Assembly (NCBI GenBank): GCA_021234155.1
Contig: JAJEKV010000003.1
Span: 14,804,386-14,868,385, forward strand
Source of the DNA: Isoetes taiwanensis
Lineage: Eukaryota > Streptophyta > Lycopodiopsida > Isoetales > Isoetaceae
Direction of reading: 5' to 3'
Length of the DNA: 64,000 nt
Positions 1 through 10,045 of the stretch are shown one piece after another. Position 1 is the stretch's first letter. Every line of letters begins with the position of its first letter. The position numbers and the translations under genes were made by a program. Under the pieces are notes generated by a model. The model did no database searches. It was not told the DNA's origin and saw only the letters and a program-made list of their open reading frames with translations.

Positions 1-1332
1 AGTTAACAGTGTTATTGCCAGTTCTCATGTTTTTTTCTCATCAGCAATAATAGCAGACAAAAAGTCCTATCAGGAAATAGATATTTGGCAAGGTGCTCAT
101 ATGGTGGGGTGGCAGTACCTAACTCTCCCCAGAAAAAGGGGAGGTTTGGGGTGTAAGGATTTGTTCTTGCAGGCACAAGTCTTAGCAGCTAAACTAGTGT
201 GGAGATCTCTGACTTCCTCCTCAAAGTCCCCTGCTCTTTACTTAATGAAATATTGGATTGGGAGGACGTCTCTAGTGGGAAGCCCATCTACTCCACATCA
301 TCCCTTTGATTCGCTTCTATCAACTAAATCCAGCAATGGGCACATCTGCTATAATGAGGAGAGTTATCCAAGCTTGGAACAAAGTGTCTGTATGCTTCAA
401 AGCCTGCCCAGTTGAAAATGTTTCAGATGACTTTAGTTTCTTTTGGCACCAGGGACTTACAGATGAGGATGATGGGTGTTTGGCCCTCAAACATCCCAGA
501 AAATACAAAGAGTGGAAATTCAAAGATCTCTGTACTGTGGGCAATATGGTCAGAGGGGATGATTGGAGATCATGGCAAGAAATCTCTGGCCTTGTGCAAG
601 ACACAGTATGTAATAGAAATATATACAATGTGTTAACTCGGCATCCAAGGAGTGGGGAGAAAAAAGAGCTCAATTGGACTATGGATGGTAAAGGCTACAT
701 AGTTTCTAAGATCTACTTAATGCTCTTGAATTCTAATGGAACTAAAGTTGCCCACCAATGGGGCTGCTCGACTCGTAAGCTATAGTCATTATCGTGAAAG
801 GCTTTGGAAATTACAATGTGCCAGAAAGATTACCTTTTTCAGATGGTTAGTACTGAATAAAAGCCTAAAGTCCAATGCCTACCGTTCCAAATACAATGAC
901 CAGGCAATAGATAGCTGCCCTTTAGGCTGTGGCCAAGTTGAATCCTCAAGCCATATTTTTATTTGCCCATGGCTCACTCCTTTCTGGAATTGGATTGGGG
1001 CCTATATTGGTGTCACCCCGAGTACAGAGGCTGATCTTTTTGTCTTCTTAGCAAATAGTTCCCCATTTCTGGATACAGTCAGAACTATCTGCATGTGGTC
1101 GATATGGAAGCATAGAAACAATGTGGCCATAAACCACTCTCCACCTGATATAAATGCTCTTAAAACAATCCTTCAACTTGAACTGGCTGATGCAGCTATG
1201 GCGCATAGATTGTCTAAGGGATCCAATTATGATAAAAATTGGGATAAGCTGGGTTCCTTTCAGGGATTTTATTCGTTTTTCACTTCCTACTTTAACAGTT
1301 TATCTGATGTTGATAACAGATTATCTGGTTAA
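1..1332 (+). pseudogene. LINE-A ORF2 C-terminal fragment (end of RT plus zf-RVT)
   Basis: This is the C-terminal part of a plant L1-type LINE ORF2. Around 86-230 the frame reads a ...W.YLTLPRKRGGLGCKDL... stretch followed by AAKLVWR, the standard region after the RT palm. Around 790-1000 it reads RLWKLQCARKITFFRWLV and then CPLGCG...SSHIFICPW, which is a zf-RVT zinc-binding module with its Cys and His residues. The protein is split over at least three frames (101-415, 306-785 and 736-1332), so it is a pseudogene. The 5' part lies outside the window. It differs in sequence from the second LINE further on. Family assignment is confident; exact ends are not. Confidence 0.85.
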
Positions 1333-1672
1333 GAAACATCACGAGGGAGGACATGCCAGAATAGTTCCGGATAACACCAACCCAATGTCACATCAAGAGG
1401 TACTGGAAGCCCTACTTTGGGTCAAAACAGAAACTATTATGATCCGAGCTCTAAAGCGTATTCTGGCGGATGAGGATATATGGCAATTCAAACAAGAACT
1501 CAAGCCTTATTTCCAAGATAAGCTTGGTATTTGTGAGGGAGCGCGGGAGTCCTGGATTCTTCATATTTTGGATGCGTCTGCATATGGGGCTGTGGAGCTG
1601 GATTACCTGCTCAATAAGTACACGGATCAAGCCTATGCGATTATAACTCTGGATGGAGTTATGGATGACTGA
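1331..1672 (+). CDS. Hypothetical C-terminal tail ORF behind LINE-A
   Basis: An open frame of about 113 residues continues directly from the LINE zinc-finger region after a frame change near 1330 and ends at a TGA at 1670-1672. It is rich in charged residues and predicted helix, with a middle segment reading LLWVKTETIMIRALKRILAD. I do not recognise a domain. It may be the extreme C terminus of the LINE ORF2 in its true frame, or a chance open frame in the 3' UTR. It has no recognisable promoter of its own. Confidence 0.3.
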   Translation, partial: KKHHEGGHARIVPDNTNPMSHQEVLEALLWVKTETIMIRALKRILADEDIWQFKQELKPYFQDKLGICEGARESWILHILDASAYGAVELDYLLNKYTDQAYAIITLDGVMDD

Positions 1673-1897
1673 TTTCGCCACTGATACACTTATCTTGATG
1701 GTCTGCTAAAAATATTTCCTTTATTTCTTTGGCTTGCATATCCAAACAGTGTTCTAGTTTATTAAAAATAGCTTCCTTGGGAGCGATAGGCCGTTTTTGT
1801 TTAAATATGGCCTTATAACAGAGTTTATTCTCTGTACTTTGTATTACTATGTACCTTTTTGCATGTAATATAATATAATCACTGCCGTTTCTCCAAA
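1673..1897 (+). other. LINE-A 3' untranslated end
   Basis: AT-rich non-coding sequence that ends in a short A run (about 1895-1901). Directly after this run begins a dispersed repeat that also occurs at 4.2 kb and 57.95 kb. The A run followed by unrelated sequence is what a LINE 3' end looks like, so I place the end of LINE-A here. Confidence 0.45.
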
Positions 1898-2033
1898 AAA
1901 ACTTTCACATGGCACTAATTGCAGTCATAAGTTCCTTTTAATGCTGCATCTTAGATTTGGTTATTGCATAATGTGAAACATTCACAGGGCACTCATTACA
2001 ATTCCAGGTTACTATTATGTATTGCCAATTATC
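1898..2033 (+). repeat. Dispersed repeat R, copy A
   Basis: Begins at AACTTTCACATGGCACTAATT and runs to ATTGCCAATTATC. It is nearly identical to part of 4300-4442 and clearly related to 58050-58190. Each copy contains two diverged half-units starting GGTTRTTGCATWATGTGAA, so the unit is itself a dimer of about 85 bp. It has no coding content. Its 5' part is cut off by the LINE-A end. Confidence 0.8.
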
Positions 2034-4149
2034 CTGATCTACCAAGTTAGTACCGGCTTTTTGCACCTTTTAATTCACGTATCACTTTTGCCATACATGC
2101 AGTTTTGACTATGTAATGCTTTTTATCATAGCTTCTGATCTATGACTCAGTTTTCCCTTATTTTATTGTTCTCTTCAAGGGCTTTCTATTGGTGCATAAC
2201 ATGGCCATGTTTGGTTAATTTTTTTGAGTCTAAACAGCATTTGTACAATCTAATTTAGTCAAGTTTTGAAAAAGCTTGCACTCTATCATGGCCATCACAA
2301 GAAGAAATAGCAATACAATACATCATCCAACAGAATAAAAAGAGAGACCCAAGTCTTGCGTGTTTTCGAGATTTTTGTATGAGAAATAATTCTCGAACCA
2401 AATAGTTTAGACAACAGAACACGTGCCACTGTTGGAGTGCCAAACTGTTGAGGTCGGTGTTGAGATTTTTTTATCACCTCAACGATCATTGTTGAACAAG
2501 AATAATAGACATAATATTGCAAGAATAATCATGAACAGCCAATGCCAGAGATCAGGTCTGACACATTTACCTTCCAAGATCGAAAGGATCTCCAAAAAAG
2601 TTCTCTAGACCTGCAAGTTCAATGTTTTCCACCTACAACTACATGTATGACCGTGTCTATTATGAAATAGACACAATTGTTATAGCTAATAAAGGCCTTA
2701 ATCCCATACACTGATGTCTTATATGTGGGAGTGCAGACATTGGAGTCAGAGTTACCACTACAGCAAAAGCATTGAGTGGAGGAGAGAGTGCAGACATTGG
2801 AATGGGAATTTAATGAGGTGGGAGTACAGACATCTCCACATTCCCTAATGGACCAGGTGCCATAACGTCAAGCAAGCGAACAGGAGCAGGTTGCCTCAGT
2901 GTCGGCTACTATACAGGACCCTAAACTTGCATATAGGGGTTGCAGAGGTAGAGATTAATGCCCATTTTAGACGTGGACGAGGCTTTGCATTTCTTCATGG
3001 ACATCATGCATGTGAAGGTAGCTTTGCAAGGTGACGGCAACCCGCTTTCAAAAGAAATGGGCAAGTGTATAGAGGAGTCGCAACAATCATTCTAGATCAA
3101 TAGCCTTCTAATCCTTGGATTGGCTATGTCTAGATAATTTAAATAGCACAAAATTATCATTCGCATTAGAACTATCTTTTTTTGTTTTTACTTTTGGATT
3201 TCCCTAGCCCCTTTGTCATTTGGATCCCATGGCCAATTTGTTCTCCATTGACGTTAAAAAACCTACCTACCTACCTTATCAAAGTTCTCCTTGCATGTTG
3301 TTATACGCTTAACACCCACCATCTCTTATGTCTTCTATCATATCAGCCTTGTTAATTTGGAAATTTCCAGTCTGGCATAAAAGTTTTTGGGTCCTTTTTT
3401 TAACGATTTCCTAATGTTGTTAATTCTTTGGTGGCTGGCAAATAATCGAGAGCATTTGTTGGTTTTATGGTTTTGAGGAGTTTTTAGGGTTTTCGTCCAT
3501 GCACAATTTCCTCCACAATTGCAAATTGGGCTAGCACAATTTGATCCACGAATGTGAATTGGACGATTTCCTCCAAGATTGCAAATTCTAGATGTCGAGG
3601 GATGCCATGCGAAACTACTGGGCATTGTATAAGAGTAAGAATCGAAACTAATGGACTACACAATCTGAGATTGCAGGTCAGTATCGCTTTCATAGTTTTT
3701 TATATTTGGTATGGCTGGTAGTTCTGATATGCCATGTTTTGATATTCCTTCCTATCGTATGTTCTGTTCCCTATTATGTTGGATCTCATGCCCTGTTCTG
3801 TTGGATCTGATGCTCCATGTTCTGATGTTTGCGTGACTGGAATTCTAGAATTCTGCTCCATGATTAAGATCAGGCATAACCTAGCATATTGCGCAGCCCT
3901 TTAGCTTCAATATTATATCTTGCTTCTTAAGTTGCAAAGTTCCATCTGTATTCAAAATTTTAGTAGGAATTCAGGCTAGGACTCTGGGAGCCAGGAAGCT
4001 TTTGTTTTGAACTTTGCAGTTTAGATTCTTAATTTTGAATTAAATCAGCACCTCTTATCTCCTGTTGTATTATCATCTTCTTTCAAAGAAATTCTTATGA
4101 TGTGCAATGATTTGCAGTGCAAAGTATTGGGACTTCAATGTCATCCATG
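2034..4149. other. Non-coding stretch, no gene recognised
   Basis: About 2.1 kb without a supportable gene. Small internal repeats are visible. GGGAGTGCAGACATTGG-like sequence occurs three times between 2728 and 2840. A motif GATTTCCTCCAMGATTGCAAATT occurs around 3508 and 3566. The largest open frames (for example 3338-3625 minus) read as low-complexity sequence over these repeats. It may be old transposon debris or an intron. Confidence 0.5.
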
Positions 4150-4541
4150 TAAGTTTAAGCAAGTCATTCTTTGAGCACCAAGGAGCAGGGTGATACTTTG
4201 AATAAAAAAACACGAGAAGCTGCCAATTTGAGAGTGCATATTTTTTATCAACTCCTTTACTTCATCTTTTGGTCTTGCATCTTAGATTTGGTTGTTGCAT
4301 TATGTGAAACTTTCACATGGCACTAATTGCAGTCATAAGTTCCTTTTAATGCTGCATCTTAGATTTGGTTATTGCATAATGTGAAACATGCGCAGGGCAC
4401 TCATTACAATTCCAAGTTACTATTATGTATTGCCAATTATCAAATTATCTGGCGTCTTGAATTGTTTTCTCATTTGCACTTGGCAAATCATTCTTTGGGA
4501 ACTGAGGAGCATGGTGATACTTCAAATAAGAAACATGGAGA
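4150..4541 (+). repeat. Dispersed repeat R, copy B (longest copy), target of LINE-B
   Basis: Contains the dimer seen in copy A and has related ends: CATTCTTTGAGCACCAAGGAGC at about 4166 recurs as CATTCTTTGGGAACTGAGGAGC at about 4489, each followed by GGTGATACTT and an A-rich AACAYG(G)AGAA. The unit is therefore about 325 bp and tandemly arranged. The second unit is interrupted near 4541 and appears to resume at 57951, which is the basis for placing the LINE-B insertion here. Confidence 0.75.
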
Positions 4542-4934
4542 ACACACGCGAACTGGCGCTCATGATGGCAATTAGGGTTTCAGCCCCGCTCGTTTGCTCA
4601 TAACTCGGGATTCCGATGTCAGATTTTGGTGTTCTTAGGCTCGTTGGAAAGCTTGTCACATGATCTTTCTGTTGGTGTATGATTTCATATGGTGATTCTT
4701 CTATTTTGGTGGAAAGAATCCGCCTGACATTCCAGGCCCTCTTTTGGTGGTGCTAGGGTTTGGCTGCAACTTTCTTTTGGCCATAACTTCTGCATCTGGT
4801 GGCAGTTTTGGGCATGTTTGGGCTTGTTAAAAAGCTCTTTGAGCACTCCATCCAGTGGCGCTTAATCTTTTTAAAGATTGGCTTGTTGCAAAGGATTGTT
4901 TAGCTCTAAAATCCCCCCTCCCCTTCTGGTGGAG

Positions 4935-6748
4935 ATGACAAGATCCAGTCACAACCAGCCAAAATATTCTTATGATAGTTCTACCATAGTATATGGTGGA
5001 ATTGGAAAAGAATATGCTGCAAATTATCCCAGAATAAGTGTAGGTGATGCACACAAAACGGCTCGCGAGGGTGCTCTTTCGGCTCTTGAGAGTTTGGTTT
5101 CTTCAGTGCACCTGAATCCTTTAGTGACATGTCTTCTAATGGCATGAGTGGGGCCGCCTCAATTGAGACAGGAGCTCCATCTCTCTCTCTCTTCTCAGTT
5201 ACTTGTTCTAGTTTCTATTCCAACTATAGTTGCCTCGACTACAATTCACGCTTCTTCCCATACGACTGGTGAGACTAGAAGATGTGTTAATCATGTGCCA
5301 TGCAACCTACACAAATGGGTGTACTCGCCGGGCAAGTGGTACGTCCAACACACATTGGAGGTTCCTCAGGGCAGGAGGAGTTTCCCCCTCTTCCCCCGCG
5401 GCAGCCTGGGATGACATCCTCTTCCACCCCCCAAGCTGCATCAACCTCACCTTGGAGAGCATCTGACACAGTGGCTCGAGTTACAGGTGTGCGATTCTCT
5501 GAGTGGCTTTGCAAGGGCTTGACAACTCCCGCCACCTCAGCTCGTGTCTCAGAGGCCATTGCCACCATGGTGGAAAATAACAGGAAAGAAGTTGTATCCT
5601 ATCTCCAGCAATTGCAAGCCATGCATATCCAGCTCCCATTAGACGAAATCTTTTATGAGGTTCAGGAGTGCAGGGCAACTTTTGAGCATTTTGGTGCTCC
5701 AGTGGTGCAAATTAACCATGAAGACCATCGACGACATGTGGAGCAGTTGGTTGCGTGTTCTGTGGTTTGCCACTTCACTGGCCCTTTCTTGGATTTGAAG
5801 CGCATGGGATCTTGGCTGTCTGGGCACCTTCATAAGCTAGGGCTTCCTGTTTATCAATCTATCAACCTTGTGGCAAAAGATCAATATTGTTTTCTTTTGA
5901 TGTTTGAATCTCCTGAGCCGGCTTCTCAACTCATAGAACGAGGTGTTGATCCTCTTTGGAAACTCTTCTTACTCATCAGCAGTATGATCCTGGATCCTTT
6001 CCAGCTAAGCCAGATGCCTTGCATGCTCCCTTCTGGTTTATGATTCAAGAGTTCCCTCTAGAGCTACAGGATTCCAAGTTCATTTTTGCCATTGCCAATG
6101 AGATTAGACTCCATTTGCAACACTCCATAACCAATGACATCACCAAGATTTCTGTTGCAAGATCCATTCATCGTGATTTGCCTCAAACAATTGTTATCCA
6201 GAGCGGACCCATGTTCTTTTCGTTTAAGCTGTCCTTGTTAAATAGTCCTGAGCTAGCTCTCATGTTTCATAAAGCCCCTCTCTTTGCTCAATATCGCAAG
6301 GTTCACTAGCAGGATCTTCCATCTGCTCCTTCGACACTCCTTGCTCCTAGATCAATCCCCACGTCAATGGATATCTCTCACACTCCTGTGACTGCCCCCT
6401 CCCCCCAACACTCTTCCAATTGCAGCTCCCTCACCTCAGTTTCTGGATCACCAAATATTGAGACTGGCTAAAATTTAGAGATCACAAGAGTAAATTGAAG
6501 AAGCTCATGGACAGTACATGGGCATTGATCGGCGTGGCATCCACACACCACCAAAACATCCATCAGCTTTTCGTCAACCACGAAAATCAGTTAAGGGATC
6601 TAACTCCTCTGCATCCCAGCCCTTAATTCCTGCTTCATGTAGCTATGTTCCTCCCATTGCATCCCACTGTGGTCGCTTTGATCCACTTCAGTGGGCTGAT
6701 TTGATTGATGAGGTTACTGCCATGTCAGATGCCCAAGAGGCACCCTAA
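4935..6748 (+). pseudogene. LINE-B ORF1 (DUF4283-like RNA-binding protein)
   Basis: The first ATG I favour is at 4935 (MTRSSHNQPKYSYDSS...). The frame shifts near 5147 and again near 5960, and reading resumes at 6518-6748. The central part (5560-6260) has the usual layout of plant LINE ORF1: a poorly conserved start, then a DUF4283-like block with ...VACSVVCHFTGPFLDL..., QYDPGSFPAKPDALHAPFWF and EFPLELQDSKFIFAIANEI. That matches the family pattern of W.P.F.P......P.W.....P.E. I see no CCHC zinc knuckle. The 390 bp before it (4542-4934) would be the 5' UTR. Several frameshifts make it non-functional. Confidence 0.7.
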
Positions 6749-6784
6749 AATTCTCTGAGACGCTATTGGCCCCATCACAAGGTC

Positions 6785-7948
6785 AATGCGGCTAGTCTCA
6801 TGGAATGTTTAGAGAGTAGCCTCCTCCCCCCTCAAGCGGAGTCACATTTCTTTCTACTTATCTAGATTGGATGCTCAGTTTGCATGTCTTCAAGAGCGCA
6901 AGTGTCGTAAGGGAGACGTATCAAAGCTTGCAGACATGATTAGTCGAAGATTTAATGTCCTCATTGCAGCAGCTGATTCTGCCAGTGCAGGGGTGGTGAT
7001 AGCTTGGCTTCCTTCCTTGCCAGTCATTTTCACTCAGGCTGATCGTTTTGGTCATTGGGCCCTAATTGTATGGCAGGAACAAGGGGTTAAGTATGGTCTA
7101 ATTAATGTTTACACCCATAACAGGCCCCATCAAAGAGCTTCACTGTGGGTGTCCTTGCGAGGGAAGATGCTCAGCTTGGGCTGCCATACCTCTACAATGG
7201 TGTCTGGTTTGAACGCCAACAGTGGCTCCATCTACTCCATGACTGCAACCTCTCAGAGATTGATGGTGAAGGTGCCTTTACTTGGTGCAATGGTCAAGTT
7301 GGTGGGTGTCGCGCAAGCTCTCGGATGGATAGAGCTTACTGGAATGTAGATGCAGTTGTGGCACTTCCAGGTCTCTTCCGGTTCTGTCTCAAAGACAACT
7401 CAGTTTCAGACCACCATACGCAATTCCTTTTGGACGAGCCTCTGCAGCAGCGACGGCCTGGGCGAACGTGTTTCTGCTTGAATGTAAAGTTCTTACGGGA
7501 TGCTGACTTTCAAGAAGGCTGCAAGAACACTCGAACAACTGATTTCAACCGACGTCGAGACATGATTGGCATAGCAGATGTAATTGCGGCAGTCAAAGGC
7601 TTTGCCAAACAGCGAGAGTCTGCAGCAGCAGGTCGTGCCTTATTGCACACCTTGTATCAGGACCTGCTCCATTCTCGACAAAGACTCCTTCCAGGTGTTC
7701 ATGATCGAGATATTTTGGCACAAATCCAAGCATTGGAGGAGGAGCAAATCCAGCAGGTAAAGACGAAGGCAGGTCTGGAGTGGTTTCGTGCTGGAGACCA
7801 TTGTATAGATTTCTTTTTCCGTGCAGTTAAGAGGCGTCCTATGACGTCAACCATGTCGTCGTTACTTTTGCCGGATGCCTCGGTGCTAACAGAGCGAACC
7901 GAACTCAATCAACATCTGTATAATCACTTTCAGACTTTTTTTCGCTGA
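6785..7948 (+). pseudogene. LINE-B ORF2, endonuclease domain and linker
   Basis: Starts at ATG 6785 with MRLVSWNV, the typical opening of a LINE apurinic-type endonuclease (LxSWNVRG), but the next codon is TAG. The frame then gives ...GLINVYTHNRPHQRASLW (near 7080-7150). After a frameshift near 7145 it gives DGEGAFTWCNG, SSRMDRAYWN and SDHHTQFLLDE. These correspond to the FTW, LDR and SDH catalytic and structural motifs of the family. A helical linker follows to 7948. The endonuclease would nick target DNA to prime reverse transcription. The stop and frameshift mean this copy is dead. Confidence 0.85.
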
Positions 7949-8542
7949 AAAACATCTTTCTTTTCAATCAGAAATGCGCGATGCTATTTTGTTTAAGATT
8001 TTTCCATCATCTCTGACGAGCAGCGCATGTCAATAGAGGCGGCTATGATAGCTGATGATTTAGGTTCGACTGACTTTGAACTGAAAAGAGGCAAATGCCC
8101 AGGTTTGGATGGTTTGCCAATTGAGTTCTTCCAGGAGTATTGGGAATGCCTGGAGCCAGATGTGTATGATGCTTTCTGTGACTTTCAGTGGTCCACTGGA
8201 TAGAATTCTAAACACAGGTGTCATCTCACTCATCCCCAAGGTCAAGGATCCTCAGACTATTTCAGACTGGCGGCCCATCACCTTATTGTCATTAGTATAT
8301 AAGATCTTCGCCAAGGCTTTTGCAGAGTAAGTGAAGGACATCTTGGCAGAGTCCATCTCAACAACCCAATCAAGTTTTCTTCCAAAACGATGCATTCTGA
8401 ACAATGTTGCTGCTGCTTACGAGGGAATCTATTGGGCACGTAAGCTTGATTTTGCAAAGGCTTATGATAGTGTTAGCTGGGAATTCATGCATCGATGTAT
8501 GTTAAGATTGGAATTTAGGGAATAATTCACATCAAATATTAT
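7949..8542 (+). pseudogene. LINE-B ORF2, N-terminal part of reverse transcriptase
   Basis: Across three frames it reads KCPGLDGLPIEFFQ (near 8095), ISLIPKVKDPQTISDWRPI (near 8222), QSSFLPKRCILNN (near 8365) and DFAKAYDSVSWEFMHRCML (near 8450). The last contains the motif A catalytic Asp in FxKAYD. A few residues are missing between GIYWARK and LDFAKAYD compared with the family. The RT then stops at the border of the Mutator-like element. Joining 8542 to 18802 continues the same protein across the SNIM/KLHVSARATI junction, showing insertion into this ORF. Confidence 0.85.
8533..8542 (+). repeat. Target-site duplication of the Mutator-like element (left)
   Basis: CAAATATTAT here is repeated exactly at 18792-18801. 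A 9-10 bp duplication is the expected length for Mutator-like elements. One copy of the sequence is needed to keep the LINE RT frame, which supports it as a true duplication. Confidence 0.85.
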
Positions 8543-8621
8543 AAGGTCGGCACTTACGTAGTTTTCTCGAAGAGGGTTTGGAGTGTTTTTTTTTTAAATC
8601 CCAATTATCGACATAGTGTGA
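8543..8621 (+). repeat. Terminal inverted repeat, left, of Mutator-like element
   Basis: Starts AAGGTCGGCACTTACG and continues through GTTTTCTCGAAG and a T-rich run to GACATAGTG. It pairs imperfectly, with small gaps, with the reverse complement of 18717-18791 (ACTTAGATGTGG, GTTTTCTTCCGAAG, T run, CCAGTG). Confidence 0.75.
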
Positions 8622-8946
8622 CGTAGCATCTTGGTAATAAATTGTAGGTTAAATTCGAATCATATTGGTGTTGATTTTTAGCGTAAACTCAAATCATATA
8701 GGTTTTGGAATAAGGTTAAAAAAGGAAGATATTGGATATTTATGGTATTATGCATGGCTCAAATTTCGAGACATGCAAATAATGGCATTTAACGATAGTT
8801 GATAGGACTGGAATTCGAATCATTCCTACGATTTTTACGTCTAATCCAGCCTATATCTATTCTAGCCTACTTTGGCGCCCATTCTCTGCCCATTCTCCGC
8901 CCAATCTTCGCTACAATCCTTCGCCTAATGTCGCAAGTCCATCGCC

Positions 8947-9375
8947 ATGAAGCGATCAGCAAGGGAAGAGCCGGAGGTGTCCTCCAAGAGGCGCCTATTA
9001 CGGCTGGAAGAGGTGTTCCCTCGGCCAGAAGAGGTGTTCCCTCCGCTGCCTACGATTCTTGCTTTGAATGCTTCCGATTCCTCTGATTCCTCTGATTCCT
9101 CTGATGAGGAATCACAGAATGAGAAATCAGAGGAAATTTCGGAGCAGGAGTTCATCACAGGTATTCTTGAAGGCTGGGAAGGAGATTCTTCAGAGAATGA
9201 GTGGTCGACCGAAGAAGAAGAAGCCGAAGACGATGAAGAAGATGAAGAAGTTGAAGACGAAACCGTTGAATTCGAGGAGTTCATGGCGTTGCTAAATGGT
9301 CTTTCTTTTTTTAAGCATTCAACTAACAGTTATTTCTTATTTTTTTGTTTTGCAGATGGGGAAGCAGATGAATGA
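8947..9375 (+). CDS. Small acidic spliced protein in the Mutator-like element
   Basis: ATG at 8947. Exon 1 is 8947-9298 and exon 2 is 9356-9375, joined over a 57-bp intron with GT at 9299 and TTTTGCAG at 9348-9355. The predicted product is about 123 residues. It has a basic start (MKRSAREEPEVSSKRR), then a SDSSDSSDSSDEE run and a long Glu/Asp tract, ending DGEADE. Without splicing the same frame also stays open to the same stop. I recognise no domain. Acidic tracts of this kind occur in chromatin and histone-binding proteins, but that is only analogy. It is the first gene inside the left end, on the strand opposite to the transposase. Confidence 0.55.
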   Translation: MKRSAREEPEVSSKRRLLRLEEVFPRPEEVFPPLPTILALNASDSSDSSDSSDEESQNEKSEEISEQEFITGILEGWEGDSSENEWSTEEEEAEDDEEDEEVEDETVEFEEFMALLNGLSFFKHSTNSYFLFFCFADGEADE

Positions 9376-9459
9376 AATTTGTTAGGGCAGAGCACTTTTT
9401 TTTTTGTCTTGTTCTTAGCACTTGCCTCCAGCCTCTATCTTTTTCAAGGAAATGTACAT

Positions 9460-9536
9460 GCCTCCGGGCTATTTTCTTACCATATGACTGCAAGCCTCTG
9501 GGCTTTTTTTATTGTGAATACTTGAAGCCTCCGGGC
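9460..9536 (+). repeat. Three GCCTCYGGGC repeats in the 3' flank of the acidic gene
   Basis: GCCTCCGGGC at 9460, GCCTCTGGGC at 9494 and GCCTCCGGGC at 9527, spaced 34 and 33 bp and embedded in T-rich DNA. A weaker GCCTCCAGCC lies at 9424. They may act in RNA 3'-end formation or as protein sites; nothing decides this. Confidence 0.6.
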
Positions 9537-9682
9537 ATTTAAATTTCCAAAAGGATGTTCTGATGTAAAGCCATACGGCCACGAAAATTTTTTAATGTAA
9601 GAAGTTTTTGCTTGAAATTCCATTTGAATACCTAACTTGTTTTTTTGCTATACCTGTTTTGGCGCTTATAGGATTTGTGTAT

Positions 9683-9898
9683 ATGACTAAGGCAGTTAGT
9701 GTAGGCAATTGTGTGAATAGATTTGAATTGGATGAATGTAGGCAATTGTATAAATTTAATGGGCAATTTTATGGTTGGTTGTTTGCAGAACCAGAAGGAC
9801 ATGGACATGTATGTATTAAAGATTGCCTGAAACAACCAGAATGTTTTAAGTACATAAAATGCTGCACAGAAAATGACACGGGTCTTTGTAATTGTTAA
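9683..9898 (+). CDS. Small Cys-rich ORF
   Basis: From the first ATG (9683) it gives 71 residues with eight cysteines: NC, DECRQ, CIKDC, PECFKYIKCC, GLCNC. The open frame extends upstream without ATG through a hydrophobic segment (about 9608-9680: CFFAIPVLALIGFVYM), which could be a spliced or non-ATG signal/membrane segment. I do not recognise the family. The spacing pattern looks like a disulphide-rich secreted peptide, which would be odd for a transposon, so it may be a chance ORF. Confidence 0.3.
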   Translation: MTKAVSVGNCVNRFELDECRQLYKFNGQFYGWLFAEPEGHGHVCIKDCLKQPECFKYIKCCTENDTGLCNC

Positions 9899-10045
9899 AT
9901 TAATTCACATGGTCATTACTTTTCTTCAAAAAGAAGTCATAATCTGATATTTATAAACTCATCCAACTTATATGACAACTGTTCTGGAACTGTAAACCAA
10001 CGTAAAGAAAGTATAGCAATGCATAAACTTATCTACTACTGACAA

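Noticed and set aside
5148-5568. Independent short ORFs over LINE-B ORF1 (plus and minus)
   Set aside because: Frameshifted or antisense readings of the ORF1 region.
9068-9284. Overlapping ORFs on both strands over the acidic gene
   Set aside because: They are shadows of the repetitive Ser/Asp/Glu codons.
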